Part shown: positions 28,365 through 37,410 of the stretch, in pieces
How the letters are laid out: each line of letters opens with the position of its first letter
Position numbering within the stretch: position 1 is the first letter of the stretch
Position numbers and translations under genes: made by a program
Source: Thioclava electrotropha
Lineage (GTDB): Bacteria; Pseudomonadota; Alphaproteobacteria; Rhodobacterales; Rhodobacteraceae
Assembly (NCBI RefSeq): GCF_002085925.2
Contig: NZ_CP053562.1
Coordinates: forward strand, 2,274,001 to 2,338,000
Length of the DNA: 64,000 nt
Direction of reading: 5' to 3'
Notes under the pieces: generated by a model
What the model saw: only the letters and a program-made list of their open reading frames with translations
What the model was told of the DNA's origin: nothing
The model's database searches: none

Positions 28365-28538
28365 TTAAGAGTTTCTTTCCCCATGTGACGAAAAAATGGC
28401 CTAACTTGGCCTTGGTAAGAGTTCAGTAACGATTTCGCCCTGACGGTCAACCGCAAGGCGGCATGTGCCGCCCGATCGTCGGGCGCGAGACAGCCACCCC
28501 GCGCCCGTGCCGCGCGGGACGAAGTAAGGGTGATTGAA

Positions 28539-29309
28539 ATGGATCGCGAGACCGACAGCAACGCCGCATCCCCCGCCTCGGCCAAAGGTCGCCGGATTGG
28601 CAACGAGCTGCGCGCCTATTGGGAAGCGCTGCTGGCAGGCCGCCCGATGCCCGCACGCGCCGATATCGATCCGCGCGGCATCGACCGCGCGCTGGAATTC
28701 GCCTTCATCCTCGAACGGGTTGCGCCGGGCATGGGGCGGTTTCGTCTCGCAGGGCAGCATATCTGCGACCTGATGGGCATGGAGGTGCGCGGGATGCCCC
28801 TGACCTCGCTTTTCGCGCCCGAGGGCCGCAAGCAGATCGCCGATCTGACCGAGGCCGTCTTCGCGCGCCCCGCCATCGCCGAGGCGCAACTGGTCTCGGA
28901 GGCCGGGATCGGCAAGCCGGGGCTGGCGGGCCATCTGGTGATGCTGCCGCTGACGGATGATTTCGGGGCGGTGACGCGGGTGCTGGGATGTTTCGTGGCA
29001 GAGCCCCTGCGCAATACGGGCGAGGCGGAAGACATTCACGATGCAGGCCGCGCTCCGCGCCGTTTCACCGTCACGGGCGCCCGGATCAAGCCGCTGGAGA
29101 TGCCGCCGCTGCGCGAGCCCCAACCCGCCGGGCGCAGCCCCCGCGCGTCACAGTCGTTCGAGCAGCCCGCACCGATGCCCGCCAGCTCGGGCTTTGCGGA
29201 GGGTCAGACGCCCTACACGCCACGCCCGAAGTCCCGCGCCGAGCATCTGGCGGAGATGACGCCGGACGAGCGCCGCGCGATGTTCCGAGTGGTGCGTCAG
29301 GAGGGCTAA
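28539..29309 (+). CDS. PAS domain (PAS_5-like) protein
   Basis: A 256-aa soluble protein. Residues 15-155 match the PAS_5-type domain common in alphaproteobacteria (RRIGNELRAYWEALLAGRPMPARADIDPRGI, then FRLAGQHICDLMGMEVRGMPLTSLF). The C-terminal 90 residues are Pro/Arg rich, ending KSRAEHLAEMTPDERRAMFRVV. No output domain is present, so it probably acts by protein contact. The ATG at 28539 is preferred over a GTG at 28530 because AAGGGTGA is properly spaced. It stands alone, divergent from yicC. Confidence 0.82.
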   Translation: MDRETDSNAASPASAKGRRIGNELRAYWEALLAGRPMPARADIDPRGIDRALEFAFILERVAPGMGRFRLAGQHICDLMGMEVRGMPLTSLFAPEGRKQIADLTEAVFARPAIAEAQLVSEAGIGKPGLAGHLVMLPLTDDFGAVTRVLGCFVAEPLRNTGEAEDIHDAGRAPRRFTVTGARIKPLEMPPLREPQPAGRSPRASQSFEQPAPMPASSGFAEGQTPYTPRPKSRAEHLAEMTPDERRAMFRVVRQEG

Positions 29310-29339
29310 GACCCTTAATGCATGAACCCTGCCACGCTT

Positions 29340-29368
29340 GAAAAAAGCCCGGACACCAAGGTCCGGGC
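29340..29368 (-). terminator. Terminator of aroG
   Basis: A perfect 8-bp stem (GCCCGGAC / GTCCGGGC) with a six-base loop is followed on the minus strand by six T. It lies 40 bp past the aroG stop. Confidence 0.88.
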
Positions 29369-29407
29369 CAATCAATTCGTTGAAACCTGCCGCGTCGCGG
29401 CGCGCGC

Positions 29408-30777
29408 TTATTGCGACGCCGCTTTCGCGAACTTGCGACGGTCCTGAAGTTCCTCGGCGACGAGGAAGGCCAGTTCCAGCGACTGGCTCGCATTCAGACG
29501 CGGGTCGCAGGCGGTGTGGTAGCGCGAGGACAGATCGCCATCGGTCACGGCGCGCACGCCGCCGGTGCATTCGGTCACGTCCTTGCCGGTCATCTCGAAA
29601 TGCACGCCGCCGGGGATCGTGCCCTCGGCTTTGTGGATCGCGAAGAACTCCTTCACCTCGCGCAGCACGGACTCGAAGGGCCGGGTCTTGAACCCGCTCG
29701 CCGATTTGATCGTGTTGCCGTGCATCGGATCGCAGGACCAGACGACATTCGCGCCCTCGGCCTCGACCGTGCGGATCAGGCGCGGCAGGTGATCGCCGAC
29801 ATTGCCCGCGCCGAAACGCGCGATCAGGGTCAGACGGCCCGCCTCGTTTTCCGGGTTCAGCTTCTCCATCAGCACCTTGAGGTCGTCCTCGGTGGTGGTG
29901 GGGCCGCATTTCAGGCCGATCGGGTTCTGCACGCCGCGTGCGAATTCGACATGCGCGCCGTCGGGCTGACGGGTGCGGTCGCCGATCCAGAGCATGTGGC
30001 CGGTGCCCGCGATCGGCAGGCCGGAGGTGGAATCGATGCGGCAGAGCGCCTCTTCATATTCCAGCAGCAGCGCCTCGTGCGAGGTGTAGAAATCGACCGA
30101 AGCCAGCTCATGCGCGGTTTCCGAGGTCACGCCCGCAGCCCGCATGAAGTCCATCGCCTCCGAGATCTGATCGGCGACCTGACGGTATTTCTCGGCATCG
30201 TCGGCATCGGTGAAGCCCGCGATCCAGCTTTGGACGCGGTGGATGTCGGCGAAACCACCGGTCGAGAAGGCGCGCAGCAGGTTCAGCGAGGCCGCCGCCT
30301 GCGTGTAGGCCTGCAGCATCCGGTTCGGATCGGGCAGACGCGCCTCCGAGGTGAATTCGAAGCCGTTGATGATGTCGCCGCGGTAGCTCGGCAGCTCGGT
30401 GCCGTCGATGGTCTCGGTCGGTGCCGAACGCGGCTTGGCGAACTGACCCGCCATGCGACCGACCTTGATGACCGGAACCTTCGCGCCCCAGGTCAGCACG
30501 ACAGCCATCTGCAGCATCACTTTGAAAGTGTCGCGAATGTTATCGGCCGAGAATTCCCCGAAGGACTCGGCGCAATCGCCACCCTGCAGCAGGAATGCTT
30601 CGCCGCGCGCGGCTTTCGCCAGCTCCGACTTCAGCGTGCGTGCCTCGCCCGCGAAGACCAGCGGCGGCATCCGCGACAGCTGTGCCTCGACAGCGTTCAG
30701 CGCCCCTGATCGGGATAGTCGGGCATCTGAACCCGCGGTTTCGCGCGCCAGTCCGATTTGCTCCAACCCTTGCCCAT
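29408..30777 (-). pseudogene. aroG: Class II DAHP synthase, frameshifted after codon 25 in this sequence
   Basis: 3-Deoxy-D-arabino-heptulosonate 7-phosphate synthase of the plant/class II type, first step of the shikimate pathway (phosphoenolpyruvate plus erythrose 4-phosphate). The body ([17 protein letters not shown], then [14 protein letters not shown]) is intact to the stop at 29408, with normal [14 protein letters not shown] and [14 protein letters not shown] regions. The ATG at 30777, behind a perfect GGAGG, reads [24 protein letters not shown] and then stops after 26 codons. A run of four G (minus strand, 30703-30706) would, if five, read straight into ALNAVEAQ, as in relatives. The enzyme is likely the main DAHP synthase, so a sequencing or assembly homopolymer error is more likely than a real loss. 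Restored length is about 456 aa. Confidence 0.9.
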
Positions 30778-30954
30778 CTGATCCTCCAAAAGCGTGGTCG
30801 TTTCATTCGGCGCCGCTTATAGACGGCGCGGGTCAGGGAAACAAACCCGAAATTGCATTTCCGCACGCCTGCGGGCCCCTCCGTAAGTTCCCCCTCTTGC
30901 GGCGGGCACCAATTTCCTGTTTCGGTGATTCACCACAGATGACGGATTGACGAC

Positions 30955-32028
30955 ATGCCTGATCCCCGCCCCACCCGTCGCCCAGCCCCTTCGCAGGGGA
31001 TGATCCGGATCGCGCCGGACGCGCGCCAGCGCTCGGTCGTCTTCATGCTTCTCGACCGGTTCACGATGATGGCCTTCGCCAGCGCGATCGAGCCGCTGCG
31101 CCTCGCCAATCAGGTCTCGGGCCGCACGCTTTATACGTGGAAACTGGCCTCGGAAACCGGCGAGGATGTCACCTGTTCGAACGGCACGACCTTCCGCACC
31201 GATATCGGGCTCGAAGAATTGGGCCGCGATACGATGGTGCTGGTCTGCGGCGGCATCGACGTGGCCGAGGCGGTCACCAAGCCGCTTCTGAACTGGTTGC
31301 GGCGCGAGGCACGACGCGGTGCTACGATCGGGGGCCTGTGCACCGGCTCTTATGCGCTGGCCCGCGCGGGGCTACTCGATGGCAAGCGCGCGACGATCCA
31401 TTGGGAGAATGTCGACGCTTTCGCCGAGGATTTCCCCGATATCGAGCTGACCAAGGGCGTCTTCGTGATCGACGGCAACCGGGTGACGACGGCGGGCGGC
31501 ACCGCCTCGATCGACCTGATGCTGCGGCTGATCGCCCGCGATCACGGCGAGGAACTGGCCAATACCGTCGCCGATCAGCTCATCCATTCCTCGATCCGCT
31601 CGGATCGCGACACGCAGCGCCTGTCGATTCCCACCCGGATCGGCGTGCGTCACCCCAAGCTCGCGCAGGTGATCGGGCGGATGGAACGCAATATCGAAGA
31701 CCCCATCAGCCCCGCGACGCTCGCGACCGAAGTGGGCATGTCCGCGCGCCAGCTGGAGCGGCTGTTCCGTCGCTATCTCAACCGCTCGCCGAAGCGCTAC
31801 TACATGGAATTGCGGCTGCAAAAAGCGCGTAACCTGTTGATGCAAACGGAAATGAGCGTGATCAACGTGGCCATGGCCTGCGGCTTTGCGAGCCCGTCGC
31901 ATTTCTCGAAATGCTACCGCGCGCATTACCAGACCACACCCTACCGTGAACGCGGCGCGAGCGCTGCGGGCGAAAAGGAAAGCCTGGACTCCACCGTGGA
32001 TTTAGGACCGGAAGACTCGCTCGACTGA
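30955..32028 (+). CDS. GlxA-family regulator (DJ-1/PfpI domain plus AraC helix-turn-helix)
   Basis: A 357-aa regulator. Residues 25-195 form a class I glutamine amidotransferase-like (DJ-1/PfpI) sensor with the nucleophile-elbow motif GGLCTGSYALA. Residues 220-325 form the AraC-type double helix-turn-helix, with LATEVGMSARQLERLFRRYL and INVAMACGFASPSHFSKCYR. Relatives include GbdR and ArgR/CdhR types that respond to glycine betaine, carnitine or amino acids. It is divergent from aroG and lies 191 bp upstream of a LIV-type operon, so it may control that operon; a short palindrome directly follows its stop. Confidence 0.9.
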   Translation: MPDPRPTRRPAPSQGMIRIAPDARQRSVVFMLLDRFTMMAFASAIEPLRLANQVSGRTLYTWKLASETGEDVTCSNGTTFRTDIGLEELGRDTMVLVCGGIDVAEAVTKPLLNWLRREARRGATIGGLCTGSYALARAGLLDGKRATIHWENVDAFAEDFPDIELTKGVFVIDGNRVTTAGGTASIDLMLRLIARDHGEELANTVADQLIHSSIRSDRDTQRLSIPTRIGVRHPKLAQVIGRMERNIEDPISPATLATEVGMSARQLERLFRRYLNRSPKRYYMELRLQKARNLLMQTEMSVINVAMACGFASPSHFSKCYRAHYQTTPYRERGASAAGEKESLDSTVDLGPEDSLD

Positions 32029-32030
32029 AA

Positions 32031-32040
32031 ATTGCGCAAT
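32031..32040. promoter_or_regulatory. ATTGCGCAAT palindrome upstream of the first LIV operon
   Basis: A perfect 10-bp palindrome, 2 bp past the GlxA-type gene stop and 180 bp upstream of livK. Its TTGCGCAA core recurs upstream of amt (47094-47105), ispDF (44846-44853) and the DUF2927 gene (58961-58968). It might be a regulator site; no protein is assigned. Confidence 0.35.
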
Positions 32041-32219
32041 CACCCCCTGCGCCTTTCACGAATTTGCACATAACCCCAAATTGCCGTTACGTCGCATTGC
32101 GCGCACCTTGACCTTCGGGTCCGTTTTTCGCGTCATCGCGCCACTCGCGGTTCTTCACATTTGACAAACCGCGCACTAACCTCGCGCAAGAACGCGAGTT
32201 CCAACACGGGAGTGAACAC

Positions 32220-33404
32220 ATGAAAAAACTGCTTCTGGCTTCGGCTGCGATCGCGCTTGGCGCGACTGGCGCATATGCCGATGACGTGAAGATGGGCGTC
32301 CTGCTGGGCTTTACCGGCCCGCTTGAATCGCTCGCCCCGCCGATGGCGCAGGGTGCCGAGATGGCGATCAAGGAAGTCTCCGATTCCGGCAAGCTGCTGG
32401 GTGGCGACACCGTGACCGCAGTCCGCGGCGACTCGACCTGCGTCGACGCAGCCGCCGCCACCGCGGCAGGCGAAACGCTGGTCACTACCGACAAGGTCGC
32501 TGGCATCATGGGCGCAATGTGCTCGGGCGCGACCACCGCTGTCCTGCAGAACGTCGCAATGCCGAACGGCGTCGTGATGATCTCGCCCTCGGCGACCTCG
32601 CCGGCACTCTCGACGCTCGAGGATGATGGCCTGTTCTTCCGCACCGCGCCGTCGGATGCGCGTCAGGGCGAAGTCATGGCCGACGAGATCCTCGAGAAGG
32701 GCATCAAGAACGTCGCTGTGACCTACACCAACAACGACTACGGCAAGGGTCTCGCGGACAGCTTCGAGAAAGCCTACAAGGCCAAGGGCGGCAGCGTCAC
32801 GATCTCGGCCGCGCACGAAGACGGCAAAGGCGACTACTCCGCTGAAGTCGCATCGCTCGCTTCCGCAGGTGGCGACGCGCTCGTCATCGTCGGCTATATC
32901 GACCAGGGCGGCTCGGGCATCCTGCGCGGCGCACTCGACACCGGCGCCTTCGAGAAGTTCGTCTTCCCCGACGGCATGGTCAGCCAGACGCTTGAGGACA
33001 ATTTCGGCTCGGAAATCAACGGCTCCTTCGGCCAGCTTCCCGACTCGGCAGGCGACGGCATGAAGACCTATCTCGGCATGGCAGAGAAAGCCGGCTTCGA
33101 CGGCTCGTCGGCCTATTCGGGCGGCGCCTATGACGCGGCGGCTCTGATGCTGCTCGCAATGCAGGCGGCGGATTCCACCGACCCGAAAGTCTACAAAGAC
33201 AAGGTCATGGAAGTCGCGAACGGCCCCGGCGAGAAGATCTATCCCGGCGAGCTGGGCAAGGCGCTCGACCTGATCAAGGAAGGCAAGCCGGTCGACTATG
33301 AAGGCGCGACCGCCGTCAACCTGATCGGCAATGGCGAAGCCGCGGGCACCTTCCGCGAAATCACGATCAAGGACGACAAGATCGAGACGGTGAAATACCG
33401 CTAA
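32220..33404 (+). CDS. LIV-type ABC importer substrate-binding protein (first copy)
   Basis: A 394-aa periplasmic receptor of the branched-chain amino-acid / amide (Peripla_BP_6) family. The signal peptide MKKLLLASAAIALGATGAYA is cleaved before DDVKMG. The two-lobed body shows CVDAAAATAAGETLVTTDKVAGIMGAMCSGAT and the typical YTNNDYGKGLADSFEKAYKAKGG. Two cysteines in the first lobe could form a disulfide. It heads the operon K-G-F-H-M and is followed by a strong stem-loop that probably limits transcription of the permease genes. The ligand, likely a branched-chain or other amino acid, is not determined. Confidence 0.92.
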   Translation: MKKLLLASAAIALGATGAYADDVKMGVLLGFTGPLESLAPPMAQGAEMAIKEVSDSGKLLGGDTVTAVRGDSTCVDAAAATAAGETLVTTDKVAGIMGAMCSGATTAVLQNVAMPNGVVMISPSATSPALSTLEDDGLFFRTAPSDARQGEVMADEILEKGIKNVAVTYTNNDYGKGLADSFEKAYKAKGGSVTISAAHEDGKGDYSAEVASLASAGGDALVIVGYIDQGGSGILRGALDTGAFEKFVFPDGMVSQTLEDNFGSEINGSFGQLPDSAGDGMKTYLGMAEKAGFDGSSAYSGGAYDAAALMLLAMQAADSTDPKVYKDKVMEVANGPGEKIYPGELGKALDLIKEGKPVDYEGATAVNLIGNGEAAGTFREITIKDDKIETVKYR

Positions 33405-33423
33405 GCGATCATCAGAGCTGAAG

Positions 33424-33449
33424 CAGCCCGGAGCGATCCGGGCTGTTTT
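33424..33449 (+). terminator. Attenuator-like stem-loop after the substrate-binding gene
   Basis: A perfect 9-bp stem (CAGCCCGGA / TCCGGGCTG) with a GCGA tetraloop is followed by TTTT. It is 19 bp past the receptor stop and 60 bp before livG, so partial termination or 3' protection of the abundant receptor message is expected. Confidence 0.8.
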
Positions 33450-33508
33450 CAATTATAAAACAACAAGATGCGGCGTGAAGCTAACACGCCTACAACTCAG
33501 GGGACCCT

Positions 33509-34369
33509 ATGATCCGGGTTGAAAACCTAGTCAAATCCTTCGGCGGATTCCGCGCGGTCGATGGCGCGAGCCTCGAAATCGCGACCGGCTCGATCACCGG
33601 GCTGATCGGCCCGAACGGCGCCGGCAAATCCACGCTCTTCAACGTCATCGCAGGCGTGCACGAACCCACCGCGGGCCGTGTCACGATGGATGGCGAGGAC
33701 ATCACCGGGCTTGCCCCGCACGAGCTGTTCCACAAGGGGCTGCTGCGCACCTTCCAGATCGCGCACGAGTTTCCTTCGCTCACCGTGCGCGAGAACCTGA
33801 TGATGGTGCCCACCGGACAGGCGGGCGAGACGCTCTGGAACACATGGTTCGGGCGAAAGCACATCCGCGACGAGGAAGCGGCGCTTCTGAAGAAGGCCGA
33901 TGAAGTTCTCGATTTCTTGACGATTTCGCATCTCAAGGATGAGAAGGCGGGCAACCTCTCGGGCGGTCAGAAGAAGCTTCTGGAGCTGGGCCGCACGATG
34001 ATGGTCGAAGCCAAGATCGTCTTCCTCGACGAGGTCGGCGCGGGCGTGAACCGGACGCTTCTCAACACGATCGGCGATGCCATCGTGCGCCTCAACAAGG
34101 AACGCGGCTACACCTTCTGCGTGATCGAACACGACATGGATTTCATCGGCCGCCTCTGCGACCCGGTCATCGTGATGGCCGAGGGCAAGGTGCTGGCCCA
34201 AGGGTCTGCCGATCACATCATGGAAAACGAGGCCGTCATCGAAGCCTATCTGGGCACCGGGTTGAAGAACAAGGTCAAGGCCGAGGAAACCGCCGAGACC
34301 GCCGCCCACGAAGATCACGGCGCGCAGCCCGGTCTGGGCGATGAAGCCGGCCATGGAGGCGACCAATGA
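33509..34369 (+). CDS. livG: LIV-type ABC importer ATP-binding protein LivG (first copy)
   Basis: A 286-aa ATPase. Walker A is GPNGAGKST (near residue 36), the LivG-type region is LLRTFQIAHEFPSLTVREN, the signature is LSGGQKKLLELGRTMM, and Walker B is IVFLDEVGAGV. A LivG C-terminal Gly-rich region is followed by an acidic/His tail of about 30 residues (KAEETAETAAHEDHGAQPG) not typical of the family. Its stop overlaps livF by four bases. Confidence 0.93.
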   Translation: MIRVENLVKSFGGFRAVDGASLEIATGSITGLIGPNGAGKSTLFNVIAGVHEPTAGRVTMDGEDITGLAPHELFHKGLLRTFQIAHEFPSLTVRENLMMVPTGQAGETLWNTWFGRKHIRDEEAALLKKADEVLDFLTISHLKDEKAGNLSGGQKKLLELGRTMMVEAKIVFLDEVGAGVNRTLLNTIGDAIVRLNKERGYTFCVIEHDMDFIGRLCDPVIVMAEGKVLAQGSADHIMENEAVIEAYLGTGLKNKVKAEETAETAAHEDHGAQPGLGDEAGHGGDQ

Positions 34370-35070
34370 GCTATCTCAACGCTTCCAACATGACCGGCGG
34401 CTACGGCAAGGCCGATATCCTGCACGATTGCACGCTGACCGTCGAAAAGGGTGAGATCGCCGTAATCGTCGGCCCCAACGGCGCGGGCAAATCCACCGCG
34501 ATGAAGGCGGTCTTCGGCATGCTCGGCCTGCGCGAAGGCAAGGTCACGCTCGACGGGCAGGACATCACCGGCCTCTCGCCGCAGGACCGCGTTAAGAAAG
34601 GTATGGGCTTCGTCCCGCAGGTGAACAACGTCTTCCCGACCATGACGGTCGAGGAAAACCTCGAGATGGGCGCCTTCATCCGCGACGACGATTTCCGGGG
34701 CACGATGGATCAGGTCTTCGATCTGTTCCCGATCCTGAAGGAAAAACGTCGCCAGAACGCGGGCGAGCTGTCCGGCGGCCAGCGTCAGCAGGTGGCCGTG
34801 GGCCGCGCGCTGATGACCCAGCCGAAACTGCTGATGCTCGACGAGCCGACCGCGGGCGTCTCGCCCATCGTGATGGACGAGCTGTTCGACCGCATCATCG
34901 AGGTCGCCCGCAGCGGCATCTCGATCCTGATGGTCGAACAGAACGCCCGCCAAGCCCTTGAGATCGCGGATAAAGGTTATGTCCTCGTGCAAGGCGCGAA
35001 CAAATACACCGACACTGGCGAGGCCCTTCTGGCCGACCCGGAAGTCCGCCGCACCTTCCTGGGGGGCTGA
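34366..35070 (+). CDS. livF: LIV-type ABC importer ATP-binding protein LivF (first copy)
   Basis: A 234-aa ATPase of normal LivF length. Walker A is GPNGAGKST, the signature LSGGQRQQVAVGRALM, Walker B LLMLDEPTAGVS, and the switch His position is replaced by a Glu/Gln pair (MVEQNARQALEIA), as is normal in LivF. It pairs with LivG as the ATPase heterodimer. It is in the operon between livG (4-bp overlap) and livH (3-bp gap). Confidence 0.93.
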   Translation: MSYLNASNMTGGYGKADILHDCTLTVEKGEIAVIVGPNGAGKSTAMKAVFGMLGLREGKVTLDGQDITGLSPQDRVKKGMGFVPQVNNVFPTMTVEENLEMGAFIRDDDFRGTMDQVFDLFPILKEKRRQNAGELSGGQRQQVAVGRALMTQPKLLMLDEPTAGVSPIVMDELFDRIIEVARSGISILMVEQNARQALEIADKGYVLVQGANKYTDTGEALLADPEVRRTFLGG

Positions 35071-35073
35071 GCA

Positions 35074-36081
35074 ATGGAACTCATCAACGCGCTTGTCGCG
35101 GTCACCAATTACGTCATCATCCCCGCCACCGCCTATGGCGCGCAGCTCGCGCTCGGGGCGCTCGGGGTCACGCTGATCTACTCGATCCTGCGGTTCTCCA
35201 ACTTCGCCCATGGCGACACGATGGCCTTCGGCACCGGGGTCGTGATCCTGATCACCTGGGGTTTCCAGGCGATGGGGATCAGCTTCGGCCCGCTGCCGAC
35301 CGCCCTTCTCGCCCTGCCCTTCGGCATCGCGGTCACCGCGGCGCTGATGCTCGGGACCGACAAGGTCGTTTACCAATATTACCGAAAAGTCAGGGCTGCG
35401 CCCGTGGTCATGGTCATGGTCTCGGTCGGCGTGATGTTCGTGATGAACGCGCTCACCCGCTTCCTGATCGGCGTCGACCAGATCAATTTCGACGACGGCA
35501 CGCGTTTCGTGATCAACGCGCGGCAATGGCGCGAGATGACGGGTCTGCACGAGCCGCTGACGCTGCGTTCGACCCAAGTCATCACCGTCGTCACCGCGAT
35601 CATCACCGTGGCCGCCCTGTTCTGGTTCCTCGGCAAGACGCGCACCGGCAAATCCATGCGCGCGTTTTCCGATAACGAGGATCTGGCGCTGCTGTCGGGC
35701 ATCGACCCGAACAAGGTCGTGGCCGTCACCTGGATCATCACCGGCGCGCTCGCGACCATCGCAGGCACGCTTTACGGGCTCGACAAGTCGTTCAAAGCCT
35801 TCACCTATTTCCAGCTTCTGCTACCAATCTTCGCCTCGGCCATCGTCGGCGGCATCGGCAACCCGGTGGGCGCGATCGCGGGCGGCTTCGTGATCTCCTT
35901 CTCGGAGGTGGGCCTCACCTACGCGTGGAAGAAGGTCGCGACCTATCTGGTCCCGAACTGGGAGCCGGACGGCCTCGTCCAGCTTCTCTCCACCGATTAC
36001 AAATACGCAGTCAGCTTCACGATCCTGATCCTCGTCCTGATCTTCAAGCCGACCGGCCTCTTCAAGGGGAAAATCGTATGA
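35074..36081 (+). CDS. livH: LIV-type ABC importer permease LivH (first copy)
   Basis: A 335-aa inner-membrane permease with about eight hydrophobic segments. Typical LivH stretches are LGALGVTLIYSILRFSNFAHGD near the start, MRAFSDNEDLALLSGIDPNKV (coupling region), and FASAIVGGIGNPVGAIAGG near residue 255. It overlaps livM by four bases. Confidence 0.93.
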   Translation: MELINALVAVTNYVIIPATAYGAQLALGALGVTLIYSILRFSNFAHGDTMAFGTGVVILITWGFQAMGISFGPLPTALLALPFGIAVTAALMLGTDKVVYQYYRKVRAAPVVMVMVSVGVMFVMNALTRFLIGVDQINFDDGTRFVINARQWREMTGLHEPLTLRSTQVITVVTAIITVAALFWFLGKTRTGKSMRAFSDNEDLALLSGIDPNKVVAVTWIITGALATIAGTLYGLDKSFKAFTYFQLLLPIFASAIVGGIGNPVGAIAGGFVISFSEVGLTYAWKKVATYLVPNWEPDGLVQLLSTDYKYAVSFTILILVLIFKPTGLFKGKIV

Positions 36082-37406
36082 GCAGCAATCGTCAGGCTGG
36101 CGAGACCAGCCGTCTCCGCGCCCCCCTCTTCTTCGCCATCATGGCCGCGCTCATCCTGCTCGAGGGCTTCACCTCGGGCTGGAACTCGGCGCTCGGCATT
36201 CTCAACATGGGGCTTCTGTCGGCGATCATGGCGCTCGGCGTGAACATGCAGTGGGGCTATGCGGGCCTGTTCAACGCGGGCGCAATGGGCTTCCTCGCGC
36301 TTGGCGGCCTCGCCCCGGTGCTGATCTCCATGCCGCCCACCCCCGGCGCCTTCTCGGGCGGCGGTCCGGGCATCATGGCGGCCTTCTTCGTGGCCATCGT
36401 CGCGGTGCTGGCGGCGGTCTGGATCTGGCGCAACCTGCGCGGCAAGACGCGCGGCCTCGCCGTGACCGCGGTGCTGGTCGTCGGCTTCTTCACCTATCGC
36501 TGGCTGTTCGATCCGGCGGTCGAGGTGATCGAGGCGATCAACCCCTCGGCGCAGGGCAACCTCGGCGGGCTGGGCCTGCCGACGCTGATCTCCTGGCCCG
36601 TGGGCGCGGTTCTCGCCGCAGGCGCGGCCTGGCTGGTCGGCAAGACCGCTCTCGGCCTGCGCTCGGATTACCTCGCGATCGCCACGCTCGGCATCGCAGA
36701 GATCATCGTCGCGATCCTGAAGAACGAGCAATGGCTCGACCGGGGCGTGCTGAACGTCAACGGCATCCCGCGCCCCTGGCCGGTGCCCTACGAGATCGAC
36801 CTGCAGAACTCGCCCGATTTCGTCGCACAGATGCAGAGCTGGGGTCTCGATCCGCAGCTGGGCTCCACCATCGCGGTGAAGCTGGCCTTCCTCGTTCTGT
36901 TCGTGATCGTCATCCTCGCGCTGATCTGGCTGACCGAGATGTCGCTGAAAGCGCCCTGGGGCCGGATGATGCGCGCGATCCGCGACAACGAGATCTCGGC
37001 GGCGGCAATGGGCAAGAACGTCACCCGCCGCCACCTGCAGATCTTCGTGCTGGGCTCGGCGGTGATCGGGCTTGCGGGCGCGATGATGATCTCGCTCGAC
37101 GGGCAGATGACGCCGACCTCCTACAACCCGCTGCGCTACACCTTCCTGATCCTCGTGATGGTGATCGTGGGCGGCTCGGGCAACAACTGGGGGTCGATCC
37201 TCGGCGGTGTGCTGATCTGGTATGTCTGGGTCAAGGCGGGCGACTGGGGCCCGGATATCATGGGCGCGCTGGCCGCACCCTTCCCCGATGGCGGGCTCAA
37301 GGATCACCTGATCCAGTCGGCCCCGCATATGCGGATGCTCGTGATGGGGATCATCCTGCTGATGGTGCTGCGCTTCAGCCCGCGCGGCCTGCTGCCGGAG
37401 AAATAA
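36078..37406 (+). CDS. livM: LIV-type ABC importer permease LivM (first copy), long form
   Basis: A 442-aa permease, about 100 residues longer than the LivM of the second operon. The extra part (about residues 90-165) contains two additional hydrophobic segments (AAFFVAIVAVLAAVWIWRNL and GLAVTAVLVVGFFTYRWLF) before the usual LRSDYLAIATLGIAEI. The coupling region MMRAIRDNEISAAAMGKNVTRRHLQIFVLG and the late VIVGGSGNNWGSILGG are normal. The gene ends the operon and is followed by a hairpin repeat and a terminator. Confidence 0.92.
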   Translation: MSSNRQAGETSRLRAPLFFAIMAALILLEGFTSGWNSALGILNMGLLSAIMALGVNMQWGYAGLFNAGAMGFLALGGLAPVLISMPPTPGAFSGGGPGIMAAFFVAIVAVLAAVWIWRNLRGKTRGLAVTAVLVVGFFTYRWLFDPAVEVIEAINPSAQGNLGGLGLPTLISWPVGAVLAAGAAWLVGKTALGLRSDYLAIATLGIAEIIVAILKNEQWLDRGVLNVNGIPRPWPVPYEIDLQNSPDFVAQMQSWGLDPQLGSTIAVKLAFLVLFVIVILALIWLTEMSLKAPWGRMMRAIRDNEISAAAMGKNVTRRHLQIFVLGSAVIGLAGAMMISLDGQMTPTSYNPLRYTFLILVMVIVGGSGNNWGSILGGVLIWYVWVKAGDWGPDIMGALAAPFPDGGLKDHLIQSAPHMRMLVMGIILLMVLRFSPRGLLPEK

Positions 37407-37410
37407 AAAC

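Noticed and set aside
32161..32189. TTGACA-like -35 box upstream of livK
   Set aside because: TTGACA is exact at 32161-32166, but nothing like a -10 box is found at 16-18 bp, so I do not call a promoter.
34366..35070. Suspected missing switch histidine in LivF of the first operon
   Set aside because: LivF proteins normally have Gln/Glu-type residues there (MVEQN), so this is a family trait and not a defect.
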